Source: Halichoerus grypus (lineage: Eukaryota > Chordata > Mammalia > Carnivora > Phocidae). From it: 64,000 nt of DNA. The position numbers were made by a program, and so were the translations under genes. The notes beneath the pieces were generated by a model, which worked only from the letters and a program-made list of their open reading frames with translations, was not told the origin of the DNA and made no database searches. Of this stretch, positions 43,607 through 56,649 are shown in pieces. Location: contig NC_135719.1 in the NCBI RefSeq assembly GCF_964656455.1, positions 3,141,163 to 3,205,162 on the forward strand. Reading direction: 5' to 3'. How positions within the stretch are numbered: position 1 is the stretch's first letter; each line of letters begins with the position of its first letter.

Positions 43607-44934
43607 CTTTGGAATAAAAACAAATATGACAAAGGCAAATTCCTTTAAGAATAGGGCCACAGAACCATATGACAAATACCATTTAGCATTCTGACCACAA
43701 GTTAGCGAATGGGCTTAATTACATATAATAGGACAGATGGCTACTTCTGTTTCTACAGATCCTTGACGGCAGGGAGGAGATTCCATCAAAGCAAAGGGCT
43801 TTGGTCTATGATGCACCTGACTGGGGTATGTATGTAAGTCAAGAGGAGCCGAAGAGGGTGGGGTAGCTCCATATCAGAAAAAAGAACAAATACAAAGCTG
43901 AGTGGGGGGAGCAGGAGAGTGGTTGGAAAAGAGGAGCTAGAAGCAGAGACAGAGAGAAATGCCCAGTGCTGAGTTATCACAAAGAAGTCTCCAGAAAGCA
44001 AAACTATCTAAGGCGAATCTTTAAGTTACTTGCTGTGCATCGGCAACAAAATGTCCCTCCTTCAGAAAAAAATATTAAATCTTTAGGGAAAAACAAAACA
44101 AAACTTGTTCATTGCTACTTTAGTACAAGAATATAATTTCAGGGAACACAAAGCGTTGAGTTTCAAGTCTGGTGGATGTAGCGAAGTGCAGGGACTGTAA
44201 GCAACACCTCTGGACACAGAGAGGAGCATGAGAAATAGAAAGAATTGCTCCCCCCGCCCCAATCTTGAGAAGTCTTAGCATCTTGCTGGGATATGAAATG
44301 CAAAACTCAGAGGAACCTCTCTTGGTTCTGAAGGGCTGGGGCAGCCTCAGATGATCCTGAGATCCAGCTATAGTAAGTGGTTTTGGCGATGTGCTCTCCC
44401 CCTCAGTGCTCTGCTTGGAGAGAATGTGCAGGCGTGGTGAGGCTTTCTGCCAAAAACAGGTGTCACCGCTATCATCACGACATTTTCAACGCTCCTTATA
44501 GTAGGCAAAACGCCTGCCCCGCGAAGGTCTGGTTAGCTCCAGCTTACACCAGGGAAGATGGCCAAGTCAACACTAGGCTGGAACCTAAATACCCAGACAA
44601 GTGCTAATCACATGTACATATGCCTTTCTAGTCACTTCTACAAACACATACACACAGAGGGGTCGAACTTCCCTAAGGTCGCCAGCTAGTAAACATCGGA
44701 GCCAAGATTCACACCCACGGTTTATTCCAGAACTGATCTCCTAACCACAATGTAGGTAGGTCTTGCATATTTCTTGATAAACTTATTCCTGCATACCTTA
44801 CAGTGTTTACTGCCAAAGTTAGCAGACTTTAAAAAAATATATTTTATGGTTGTTTATTGCTAACAATAAAGCTATTGGGAAGGTGTGAACCCTTGTATAT
44901 TTCTCTTGGATTGCCATCTCACTGAACTTTATTA

Positions 44935-45420
44935 CAGCTGACCCTTGAACGATGTGGGGGCTAAGGATGCCGACTCCCCTCCCCCACACAGTCAAAATTC
45001 CATATGTAAGTTTTGACTCCCCCAAAACTTAACTACTAACAGCCTGCTGTTGAACAGAAGTCTTACCAATAGCACAAATAGTCACCGACATGTATTTTGT
45101 GTATTATATGTATTATAGGCTGTATTCTTACACTAAAGTCAGCTAAAGAAAAAATGTTATTAAGAAAACCATAAGGAAGAGAAAATGCATTTACAGGACT
45201 GTATTTATAAAACAAATCCACTTAGGGGCACCTGGGTGGCTCAGTGGTTAAGCGTCTGCCTTCGGCTCAGGTCGTGATCCCAGGGTCCTGGGATCGAGCC
45301 CCGCATCAGGATCCCTGCTCAGCAGGAAGCCTGCTTCTCCCTCTCCCACTCCCCCGCTTGTGTTCCCTCTACCGCTGTGTCTTTCTCTGTCAAATACATA
45401 AAGAAAATCTTTAAAAAAAA

Positions 45421-45459
<39 letters not shown>

Positions 45460-45526
45460 AAAATAAAACAAATCCACTTAAAGGTGAGCCTAGACAGTTC
45501 AAACTTGTGTCATTCAAGGTCAACTG
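44935..45526 (-). mobile_element. Tigger-like element, antisense, split by a Can-SINE
   Basis: It starts CAGCTGACCCTTGAACGATG and ends CAAGGTCAACTGT, near-perfect terminal inverted repeats. The interior (TGTATTATAGGCTGTATTCT, CATAAGGAAGAGAAAATGCA) is the reverse complement of the copy at 627-954. A SINE occupies 45225-45464. Confidence 0.7.
45225..45464 (+). mobile_element. Can-SINE inserted in the Tigger-like element
   Basis: Perfect 16-bp target duplication AAAACAAATCCACTTA at 45209-45224 and 45465-45480. The tail is expanded to (AATA)n at about 45419-45460. Confidence 0.95.
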
Positions 45527-45572
45527 TATTTAATAGTTTTCAATTGATTTTTTTTTTTAAAGTAAAAAACCA

Positions 45573-45800
45573 GATGTGCCTGGGTAGCTCAGTCGGTTAA
45601 GTGTCTAACTCTTCATTTTGGCTCACGTCATGATCTCAGGGTCGTGAGATCGAGCCCTGTGTTGGGCTCCGCACTGGGCATGGAGCCTGCTTAAGGTTTT
45701 CACTCTCTCCCTCTCCCTCTGCACTTTCCCTGATGCTCACGTTCTCTCTCTAAAAAAAATAATGAATAAATACACACACACATAAAAATTTAAAAAATAA
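45573..45800 (+). mobile_element. Can-SINE, sense, older variant
   Basis: Head GTGCCTGGGTAGCTCAGTCG, body 'gtctaactcttcattttggc', A-rich tail. The target duplication is not clear. Confidence 0.85.
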
Positions 45801-46199
45801 AAGGCAAACAATCATATTTACACATAGTGATAATTTTATCTCTTCTTTTCAAATATGTATACCTATTATTTCTAACTATTGCATTGCATTGACTAATGTC
45901 TCTAAATGCTGAATAAGGACAGTTACAACAAACATATCTGTCTTATTTCCAACTTTAAAGGGAATATTACTAAAGCTCCCTCCTGAAGCATGATATTTGC
46001 TTTTGGTTTCTGATAGTTGTTGTCAAATCAAAGAAATTTCCTTTTATTTCTAGTTTACATGGAAATTTCTAAGTCTCTGAGTTGATAGTGTATTTTAATT
46101 TTCTTATTTTAAAATTAAAATATTTAAAGCTATTAATTTTCTTTTGAATACAGCTTTGACTATATATCTTGTATTTTGAAATGCAATACAATTATCGCC

Positions 46200-47021
46200 A
46201 TTAATTCATTCATTCAAAAAATGTTTCTGAAGTGCCTACTCTATGTGATGCTCAGTGCTGGGGCTAAGGATATGATGGTGAACTAAGTTCCTCAAGAAAC
46301 TTAATTTAAAAAAAAAAGGAAAAAGAAACTTAATTTTAAGGTAGGGCTTTGAGGGAAACAGGTGATTGCAATAAAAGGAGATAAGGGCCTATGATAAAGG
46401 TGAACACTGGATGCCATCACATAGAAGCTGCACTTAATGCAGACTGAAGAGATGGAAGATCCCCACATGAAGGAACACCTCAGCTTATACCTTAGGACAA
46501 GGAGGAACATGTCAAGGGAAGGGGATAGCAGTGGTGGAGAGGCTGTTTTAGGCCCAAGGAAGAGTGGGCATTAAGTCTTAGACACAAAGTAAAATAGAGT
46601 AAAATTCCCCTTTGGGTAATCATGGAAGTTTATTATGACGAGCTTAAAGTACATGGAGGAGGAGTGAGGAAAGATGAGATAAGAGGTGAGAAGGTGTCTA
46701 TCAAATGCAAATTTATTATCCATAGTAAGGAATTTGGTTGAATTTATTTTAAGGAAAATGGGAAACGAAACAATGTAATTATTTTAAACAATAATTATTT
46801 TAAACGATCTGAAAATATCAGATTGGTGTTTTAGAAGTATCAGCCTGAGTGACTCAGTCGGTTAAGCATCCAACTCTTGATTTTTGGCTCAGGTCATGAT
46901 CTCAGCATCATGAGATCAAGCCCCGCACTGGGCTCCATGCTGGGTGTGGAGCCTGCTTAAGATTCTCTCTCTCCCTCTTCTCTTGCCCCTCCTCCCTGCT
47001 TGCACTCTCACTCCCTCTTTT

Positions 47022-47052
<31 letters not shown>

Positions 47053-47640
47053 GGAGGGAGGGAGGGAGGATGGAAGGAAGGAAGGAAGGAAGAGGGAGGG
47101 AGGATGGAAGGAAGGAAGGAAAATTAATTAATTAATTAATTAATTTCGGCCTGGATGTGATGTAAAACAAGGAAGACAGGGGCATGGGTCAGGAGGACCA
47201 GTTGGAGGGTTACAAAAGCAACTGAGGTGAGAGACAAAGATGGGACAGTGGAGGCAGGAGCAGTGGGTCTAGAGAGACACAGGAGGAAAAAACCAATAGG
47301 ACACAGTGATTGACTTTACATGGGGAAGTAAAGGAGAGAAGGATTTAAGGATGACATGCAGATAGATGGTGGTGCCATTAACTGAAACAGGGAAAAACCA
47401 GAGGAAGAGCAGATCTGCATGGAGTACGTGAGAAATTATTGTAAGTGTGTTGAGACTGAGGTAGCTAAATGACATCCAAAATCAACTGACTGGATTCGGA
47501 ACCCAGGAGAAATGTCTAAACTGGAGACACAAGTATTAACAGAAATGATGATTGAAATCATGAAATTAAATGAGATGATTAAAGGGGAATGCATGAAATG
47601 AGCATAGGGGAGGGTTCAGGATAAAATCTGTGGGACAGAA
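46200..47640 (-). repeat. L2 LINE, antisense, interrupted by a Can-SINE
   Basis: The L2 antisense signature 'ttaattcattcattcaaaaa ... gaagtgcctactctatgtga' starts it. The text breaks at 'gttttagaagtatcag' (46841) and resumes at 'cggcctggatgtgatg' (47146), with 'ccagttggagggttac' following, in normal L2 order. Confidence 0.6.
46841..47145 (+). mobile_element. Can-SINE, sense, with an expanded purine tail
   Basis: SINE body 'gagtgactcagtcggttaag ... ggctccatgctgggtgtgga'. The tail has become a (GAAA)/(GGGA)/(GGAA) purine tract (47027-47120) followed by (ATTA)n at 47121-47144. Confidence 0.8.
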
Positions 47641-47649
47641 GGATTTTCA

Positions 47650-48569
47650 GCATAGTTGGTAACTGCATCTGATTTCCTCTTTGATTCACATCCTACCTGG
47701 GAAGGAATTTTAAAATTTCCAACTTGGTATTTTAATCACCTGACCTTTTGCAAGGGAGTTGTAACTTTAGTGCATTATAATCAGAAAATGCAGTCCAAAC
47801 AACTGCTGTTTCTTGAAATTTCTAAGGTATATTTGTGGCCTAATATGCAATCACCTTTTTTGGTAAATGTTCTATGCATACTTGAAAAGAAGGTATATTA
47901 TTTCTTTTTGGGGTATAAAGTTCAAATATTTACAATAATTAAGTCTTATTATATTCTTTTAGTATGTGTCCTTATTAACTTGCTTCTCCTTGAGCTCTTC
48001 TGTCCAGAAAAAAGTGCTCCAGTCTACTATGTTTATCAATTTTTCCTTGTGTTTTTCCTATTTTTGTTTTTATGTATTATATCTTATCTAGCAATGACAG
48101 TTCATGTTGATGATACTTTACTGTGGATTTTTTTTAATAGGTGTCTTTTTATCTTTTTTTAGGGTCTTAAATCCTGTCTTGCCTGATTTTACTTTTGTGA
48201 CTGCTAGTTATTCTGTTTTCTTCTGCTTAATATACTTTTGTATAATTTTTACAATTTTCTGTATAACTCTATTTTGGAAGTGTCTCTTGTAATAGTGTAT
48301 CATTAGGTTTTATTTGGAAACCCAATCTAAGGGCCTTTGCTTTTAATAGCAATGTTAACCCTATTAATATTTAGTGTGATTACAGATATGTCTGGGTTTA
48401 CCTTGTCATTGTTCTATACCTTCTGATTTTATGGGCCTTTGACTTTTGGTTATCCTTTCTTTGTTCCCTTTTGTCTTGTAAAGTAGAAATTAAATGCTGT
48501 ATTTTAAGTTCTAATAATGTTACAATTTACTTAAAAAAATAAACTAGTTGACAGCAATTTAGCAAAATC
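47650..48569 (-). mobile_element. Old L1 ORF2 remnant, antisense
   Basis: The + strand text 'ctaaggtatatttgtggcct' and 'aggtatattatttctttttg' is the antisense of an internal L1 ORF2 region. No intact frame. The right end includes the 139-bp segment repeated at 49019. Confidence 0.6.
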
Positions 48570-49521
48570 TTCCAAAATTATAATTGTATTTATCCTCTAA
48601 AGAGTAATCCCCTTTCCTAGGAATTAATGCTATCAATACACCTGCATACAAAATGTTCTATTTATGCAGTTATATAAAAGCAAAAGATTGAAAACAAGTC
48701 ACATATCCAACAATATTAACTTACAGTATATCAATGCAATGAAATATTGATGATGTACTCACATTACTGAAAGAAAAAAGTGGCCAACCAATAATATACC
48801 TAGCAAAACTGTCCTTTAGAAATGAAAGAGGAATAAAGACTTTCCCAGACAAACAAAAGCTGAGTGAGTTCATCATCACTAGACCAGCCTCATAAGAAAT
48901 GCTAGAGAGTTCTGCAAGTTGAAATGAAAGAACAGAAAACAATAACACAAAAGCATATGAAAGTATAAAATTCACCAGAAAAGGTAAATATGGGCCTTTG
49001 ACTTTTTATGGGCCTTTTATGGGCCTTTGACTTTGGTTATCCTTTCTTTGTTCCCTTTTGTCTTGTAAAGTAGAAATTAAATGCTGTATTTTAAGTTCCC
49101 ATAATGTTACAATTTACTTAAAAAAATAAACTAGTTTACAGCAATTTAGCAAAATCAAAATAAGTACAGAATACTATAATACTGTAATGGAGCTGTATAA
49201 ATCACTTTTAACTCTAGTATAAAAGTTAAAAGACAAAGGAGTAAGATATAAATATGAAAATTTGTTAATGGATACTCAATGTAAAAACATGTAAAGTGTG
49301 ACATAGTAACATAAAGCAGGAAGATAGAGAGGTACAGAGTGTAGAGTTTTTGTATTAGATTGAAGTTATGTTGTTATCACCTGAAAATAGTCAATTATAA
49401 ATATTAGATGATTTATGTAACCCCACAGTAACCACACAAAAAATACCTATAGTAGCTATGCAAAAGAAAAGAAAAAAAAAAAAAACCCAAAGCATGTCGT
49501 TGTTAAAAAAATCAACAAATC

Positions 49522-49716
49522 GGGCGCCTGGGTGGCTCAGTTGGTTAAGCGACTGCCTTCGGCTCAGGTCATGATCCTGGAGTCCCTGGATCGAGTCCCA
49601 CATCGGGCTCCCTGCTCAGCGGGGAGTCTGCTTCTCCCTCTGACCCTCCCCCCCTCATGTTCTCTCTCTATCTCATTCTCTCTTTCAAATAAATAATAAA
49701 TAAAATCTTTAAAAAA
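49522..49716 (+). mobile_element. Can-SINE, sense, inside L1
   Basis: Perfect 17-bp target duplication AAAAAAATCAACAAATC at 49505-49521 and 49717-49733. Confidence 0.95.
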
Positions 49717-50994
49717 AAAAAAATCAACAAATCACAAAGGAAGATGGAAATAGAGGAAAAGAGACAAAAGGACCACAAATAAGATAGAAAAAAAATTAAC
49801 AAAGTGGCAATACTAAATCCTTACCTATCAATAATTACTTTAAACATAAATGGATTAAGCTCTTCAATCAAAAAGCACAGAGTGGCTGAATTGATTTAAA
49901 GAAAAGCTCCAACTATATGCTGCCTACAAAGACTCTCTTTAGAATTACAGACATACACAGACTGAGAGTGAAGGGATGGGAAAATAGATTCCATGCAAAT
50001 GGTAACCAAATGAGAGCAGGGGTATCTGTACTTACATTAGACAAAATAATGTCAAGTCAAAAACTGTTACAAGATATAAAGATGGTATATATTGATAACA
50101 GAGTCAATTCTTCAGGAAGATATAACAATCATAAATATATATGCACTTAATATCAGAGCACCTAAATATATAAAGCAAACATTGATAGATCTATAAAGAG
50201 AAACAGATAGCAATACAGTAATAGCAGGGGACTTCAATATCCCACTTTCAACAATGGATAGTATGTCCACACAGAAAATTAATAAGGAAACAGTGGACTT
50301 GAACTACACTATTAACCAAATAGACCCAACAGACAGACATAGTGTATTCCACCCACCTGTACCATAATATACATTCTTCTCAAGCCCAGATGAAACATTC
50401 TCCAAGACAAATCACATATTAGGCCACAAAACAAGTCTTAATAAATTTAGAAGGCTGAAACCACACCAAGTATCTTTTCTAACCACAATGGAATAAAAGT
50501 AGAAATCTGTACCAGAAGGAAAATTAGAAAATTCAGATATGTGGAAATTAACCAAGACACCCTTGAGCAACCATTGAGTCAAAGAAGAAATCAGAAGGGA
50601 AATTAGAAAATACCTAATACAAATGAAAATAAACATACAACATAGCAAAACCTGTGGGATACAACAAAAGCAGTACTAGAAAGGAAGTTTATAGCAATAA
50701 ATGCCAATGTTACAAAAGAAGGAAGATCTCAAACAACCTAACTTTAGCCTTCAAGGAACTAGAAAGAGATGAACAAACTAAACCCCGAATTAGAAGGAAG
50801 GGGGAAAAAAAACAAAGATTAGAATACAAATAAGCAAAATAAGGAAGAGAAAACCAATAGAAAATATTAACATAAATAAGAGCTGGGTTTTTTTTGAAAA
50901 GATAAACTAAACTGAAAACCTTTATCTAAGCTTACAAAGAAATCATTAAGAGTATTCAAATAAATAAAAAGGAGACATTCAGTCTGATAACACA

Positions 50995-51190
50995 GAGGCT
51001 CAGTCAGTTAAGCATATGCCTTTCAGCTCAGGTCATGATCTCAGGATCCTGGGATCGAGTCCTGCATCAGGCTCCCTGCCCAGCAAGGAGTCTTCTTCTC
51101 CCTTACCAAACTCTGCCCCTCCCCCCTGCTTGTGCTCTTTCTCTCTCTCTCTCTCTCTCTCAAATAAATAAATAAATTTTTTTTAAAAGA
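50995..51190 (+). mobile_element. Can-SINE, sense, head slightly shortened, inside L1
   Basis: Body 'ggctcagtcagttaagcata ... tcctgggatcgagtcctgca', then (TC)n and AAATAAATAAATT. Flanks 'ctgataacacag' and 'ctgatgacacag' resemble a diverged target duplication. Confidence 0.88.
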
Positions 51191-54100
51191 ATACTGATGA
51201 CACAGAAACCAAATGGATCACAAGAGACTATTCTGGATAATTATACACCAAATCTAGAAGAAATGGATGTATTTACAGAAACATACAAACTACCAAGACT
51301 GAATCATAAAGAAACAGAAAAGTTCAACAGACGTGAATAATGTACAAGAAAATTGAATCAGTAATCCAAAACCTTCCAACAAACCAAAGTCCTGGACCAG
51401 ATGACTTCACTGGTGAATTATACCAAACTTTTAAAGAAGAATTAATACAATCCTTCCTAAATTCTTCCAAAACATTTAAGAGGAAGAAATACTTCTAAGC
51501 TCATTTTATGAGGTCAGCATTGCTCTGATACCAAAGCTGGGAAAAAAACACTATAAGAAAAGAGAACTACGGGTCAACATCTCTAACGAACACAAATGCA
51601 AAAATACTCGAAAAAATACTAGCAAACTGAATTCAACAACACATGAAAAGGATCATCTAACATCACCAACTGGGATTTATCCCTGGGACACATGCAAATT
51701 AATTAATGTGACAGACCACATTAACAGAATGAAGGATAAAAACCACACGATCATTTCAAAATATTATATATATAAAATGGATTAAAGACAAACGTAAGAC
51801 TTGAAACTGTAGAATTCTTAGAAGAAAACACAGGAGAAAAGCTCCTTGACATTGAATGATTTCCTGGATCACCAAACGCATAATCAACAGAAACAAAAAC
51901 AGACAAGTGGGACTACATCAAACTAAAAAGTTTCTGCACAGCAAAGGAAACAAAATATAAAGGCAACCTACAGAATCTGAGAAAATATTTGTAACCTATT
52001 TATCTAATAAGAGGTCAATATCCAGAATATATAAGGAACTCCTACAACTCAATGGCAAATACACAAATAACCCAATTTAAAAATGGGCAAAGGACTTGAA
52101 CAGACATTTCTCCAAAGGCATAAGACAGACAACAGGTTCGTGAAAAGATGCTCAACCTCACTCATCATCAGGGCAATCAGAAGCACAAGGAGATATGACC
52201 TCACACTGGTTACGATGGCTATTATTGAAAACACAAAAGATAACAAGTGCTGGTGAGATTGTGGAGAAACTGGAACCCTCCTACACTGTTGGGAGAAATG
52301 TAAAATACTACAGCTGTTTTGGAAAGTAGTATGGAGGTTCCTCAAAAAATTGAAAAAAAATTGAACTACCGTGTGATCCAGCAATCCCACTTCTGGATAC
52401 GGTATATATCCAACAGAATTGAAACTGGATCCCAAACGGTCTCTGCGCTCCCACATTCACTGCGGCATTGTTCCAATAGCCAAGATAAGAAACAACCCGA
52501 ATATGTATTGACAGGTGAATGGATAAAGAAAACATGGTATATACACACAGTGGACTACTCTACAGCCTTAAAAAACATTCTGCCATTTGTGACAATATGG
52601 ATGAACCTAGAAAACATGCTAACTGTAACAAGCCAGTCACAGAAGGGCAAATACAACATGCTTCCTCTCAAATGACTAAAATAGTTAAGTTCACAGAAGC
52701 AGAGAGAATGGTGGTTACCACGGGCCGGGGGAAGGAGAAATGGAGAAGCATGGTTCAATTGTATTAAGTTTCAGCTAATACAGGATGAATTTGTTCTAGA
52801 GATTTGCCATACAGCATAGCACCTACTGTCAACAATACTGAATTATGCACTTAAAAATGTGTTGAGAGTAGATCTCATGTTAAGTGTTCTTACCACAAAA
52901 AAAGGGGTACACAAGGTAAATTTTGGAGGTGATGGATATGTGTATTACCTTGACTGTGAGGATTGTTAATGAGTGTATGCATGTATCCAACCTCATCAAA
53001 TTATATATATTAAATATATGCAATTTTTTGTATCTCATATTTCAATGACACTGTTTAGAAAAAAATGTTCTCAGCTGAAAAATACAAGGTAGAGAATGGT
53101 ATGTTGAATATACTAACTTTTATATAAGAAAGAGAAAAAAATAAGTATTCATGCTTGCATAGAGAATCTCTGCAAGGATATGTAAGAATCTAATGAGGGT
53201 GTTTACCTGGGTGTGTGGGGTACAGGTGCAAGGGGAGGGTGAACAAGGGAGTGGGAACAGGGGACTTTCCATTGTATGAGGTCCCCTGAATGCCTTACCT
53301 ACCTCCAAATTTTAAAAAGTTAGTTAAAAAACGCAAATGACATCTCCTAGATCCCCAATTCTCCTTCTAGGATGAGGAAAGGTGAAGTTTTCCTTCCCAC
53401 ATCTTTCCCCCACCCTTTTCTTTTCTTCTGACATAAAATGGGATTTGAAATTCAGGTCATTTTACATTATTACTTTTCATTATATATCTTCTTCTAAAGA
53501 TTTTTTTTGCAATCTAAGTCACTAAAATAAACTCTTAAATTCTGTATTTAAATGGATCCAAATGTTTTATTATGATTGCTTTCATACTGCAATGTCTCCG
53601 TGATCATAATTAAGATGCATTTCTTGCTTGACAAGGCAGCATCTTGGGAGTATTTTTCCCCACAAAGGTAGGTCAGTGGGTAGGATGGATTAGGAATCCT
53701 TGAGTGGGTGAGAACCTTTTCTCTTCTCCTCACCAAGCAGCAGCTCAGCTGCCAACAGAATTGGAGTGTTGCAACGCACTTTCCTGCACACTGCTCATGC
53801 CGCCCATGGTCACCTGGGCTTTCACACTGTGATCGAGTCTGAGGCAAGAGGATTTTTTATTGTCTTTTAAGTAATCTGTTGTTGTTTCCTTTCTTCTTTT
53901 TGGATTCCTGCAGGATTCGTTCATGATCAAAATTTTCAAAACTTTTGCCAGGATATGATCAGGAGATAGTATTACCTGCTCATCAGTTTTGCCTGGAACA
54001 CTCTGGGGCATTCCGTCTGTAAACTAGTCGCTGTTCCATTCAGTAAAACTTTCTCCTCTTCTTTCTCCCTCTCTCTCTTCTCTCTCTAAGTTCTGTGTCT

Positions 54101-54364
54101 GCTCTGTTTGCTCCATTCTCTTGCTCAGGAACACCAGTTAGGTGATTAATCTCTCTCCTCCATGTCCATCACACAGGTATCATTGTTTTTAGCTCTCTGC
54201 TCTTTTCCTCGGCATTCTGCAAGCAATTCTGACCTTGCTCCTACTTCACTCCTTTCCTTTTATTTCAAGTGTTTTATTTTCTGCTTCTAATATTGGCTTT
54301 ATTTCTCATTGTTTTTTAAAACCCTTTCCAGCGCTATTTTTATTTCTACCTCTCTTCTAGCTGG

Positions 54365-54550
54365 TTTTCCCCCAGCTTTATTGAAATATAATGGACATAT
54401 AACATTGTGCACATACGGCGTGCAACGTGTTGGTATGACGCACTTGCATGTTGCAAAGTGACTGCCGCCATCACCTTCATTAGCTAACACCCAAATCACG
54501 TCACATGTTACCATTTCTTTTTTGAGGTAAGTACATTTAAGATCTACTCT
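54365..54550 (-). mobile_element. L1 3' UTR fragment, antisense
   Basis: 'agctttattgaaatataatg' followed by 'catataacattgtgcacata' is the usual antisense L1 3' UTR wording. Confidence 0.7.
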
Positions 54551-55019
54551 CTTAGCAACTTTCAGTTAAATTAACAAATAAATTAACAGTTTTTTTAAAT
54601 TTATCTTTGTTTTCCTCTTGCTTTTCTAGAGTTTTGTGGAGACACAACACATACACTACTGAACATCTACTCTTCTGATACAGTGGACGCTCGTCATGTG
54701 CCTCTTGAGTGTTCAGCATCATTTTTTGCTGCTGCATTTTTGCTGCATAATCAGAGTTCTAATGAGCAGAAATTCCTCGTGGACTCATCCAGTTCCAAAT
54801 GGATACTTTGGCTCCCAGTGCTGTCGATGCTTTGCGTCTTTCTTTTGCACACCTTATTATTATTTCAAATGTAACATTAGGAGGGGCAGATTTTCTGCCT
54901 GAAGACCACAGTAGTGAATTTGTGGTTTCCTGAAGGTCTTAGACCATATTGCTCAAAACTGACAAGAGTAGGGCAAGAGACTACTCTTCGGGCCCCCCTC
55001 AGCTGTAAGATATGTGTGA

Positions 55020-55220
55020 GATCAATTCATTCATTCATCCACTCACCCTTCCCTTTATATATTTATTCAACTCATGTTTTTTATGTGCCTTCTATGACCA
55101 GAACTATTTTAGAGCATCATTCCTGCATTAATCTCAGGCCTCCCCAATAGGCTGTGAGGACAGCGTCTGGCAGCGAAAATAAATATATGAATATTTGACA
55201 AATGCATAAATGAGTTGAAC
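55020..55220 (-). repeat. L2-like fragment, antisense
   Basis: 'caattcattcattcatccac' then 'tttattcaactcatgttttt' then 'atgtgccttctatgaccaga' follow the antisense L2 3' end. Confidence 0.45.
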
Positions 55221-55523
55221 AAGGGAATGGATCTACTAGAAGAAAATCATTATATCTCAAAGATACATCAGCATGACTTTTTGGTTATTCATGGCAATGT
55301 CCTCTTCCAAACAGAGAAGGTAATAAAATACAGACTCTGTGGTGAAATCTTCATACCTTCACACACAATTATTTTGGGATCCATGGTAATTTAGTGAAGG
55401 GCTGTATTAGCTAGGAAGAAAATAATCTCGTTAAGTATTTTGATTAAAAAATGAAAATCATTTCAAACATCTCTTTAAACACTTCACCAGCCTCCATATA
55501 TGATATGTGAATTTAAATTATTT

Positions 55524-55698
55524 TTTTAATGTTTTATTTATTTATTCATGAGAGTCAGAGAGAGAGAGAGAGAGAGGCAGAGGGAGAAGCAGGCTCCCCG
55601 CCTAGCAGGGAGCCCGATGCGGGACTCGATCCCAGGACCCCGGGATCATGACCTGAGCCGAAGGCAGACGCTTAACCATCTGAGCCACCCAGGCACCC
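55524..55698 (-). mobile_element. Can-SINE, antisense
   Basis: Perfect 18-bp target duplication TGTGAATTTAAATTATTT at 55506-55523 and 55699-55716. Confidence 0.95.
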
Positions 55699-55808
55699 TG
55701 TGAATTTAAATTATTTACTAATTCAAGGAGATTCCTTTAAGAGCTCCTACTGAGTAATTCGTAAGTGACTAAGCATTTTTGAAAGCAATACATAAGTTTG
55801 AAAACATT

Positions 55809-56008
55809 TTTTTTAAAAAAGATTTTATTTATCTGACAGAGAGAGAGAGAGACATAGCAAGAGAAGGAACACAAGCAGGGGGAGTGGGAGAGGGAGAAGC
55901 AGGCTTCCCGCGGAGCGGGGAGCCCGATGCGGGGCTCGATCCCAGGACCCTGGGATCATGACCTGAGCAGAAGGCAGACGCTTAATGACTGAGCCACCCA
56001 GGCGCCCC
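55809..56008 (-). mobile_element. Can-SINE, antisense
   Basis: Perfect 10-bp target duplication TGAAAACATT at 55799-55808 and 56009-56018. Same orientation as the copy 110 bp to its left. Confidence 0.95.
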
Positions 56009-56649
56009 TGAAAACATTGTAATTCAAGGATCTTAATTGATTCAGACTTACCTCCTATAATTAGTCTAAATAAATGGGGTTTTTCTCAAGTTATAAAACC
56101 TCTTCCAGGGAGAGACCCTGAAACATTTCAGATGCATTGGCTTCTTCGTTAGGCCTCCATGGTAAAAAACATGTAAGCAACAAATGCCGTCAATTCTAAG
56201 AAAGGTTTACTTAAGTCCTTTAGCCAGGCTGAGCAAGCCATGTGGGGCTCTCATTCAGGAAAAAGGTCCAGCAGGTGCCTCGGCCCAGAAGCAGGCTCTT
56301 CACATGGAGTCCATTAACCTCAGCTGGGTCCACAGATGAAGTCAAGGTTCCATGACCTTTTCACTAACTCTAGCTGACATTCAGCATTTCCATCAACTAT
56401 GAACATAAGCAACAAACCAAGGTGGCAGTATTTTTGACTCTGCTGCTAATGGAAACCACAGATAAATATTTCCATTTCACATGACCATCGTTACGGATAT
56501 CTCAAAATACCTTTTACACCACCACTACTTCGAAATTATGGTGGTTATTGGACCTGATGCTAGATTTTGAATTGAGGGCATTATTGGAAAGAAGCACTTC
56601 TATTATTAGATCACACTTTTGATTTATTAACATTTTCATATCTGGATTT

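Larger units (their letters stand above)
48570..53070 (+). mobile_element. Long L1 block, sense, carrying two Can-SINEs
   Basis: Sense L1 ORF2 and 3' UTR text in order: 'aaagcacagagtggctgaat' (49879), 'gactgagagtgaagggatgg' (49961), 'tcccactttcaacaatggat' (50240), 'ccttccaacaaaccaaagtc' (51371), 'gtatggaggttcctcaaaaa' (52329), then a 3' UTR ending near 53070. Many stops; the copy is dead. SINEs lie at 49522-49716 and 50995-51190. Confidence 0.85.

Noticed and set aside
43272..43694. 140-codon + strand frame over the Ig exon
   Set aside because: Antisense shadow. The - strand exon has splice sites, phase and Ig motifs.
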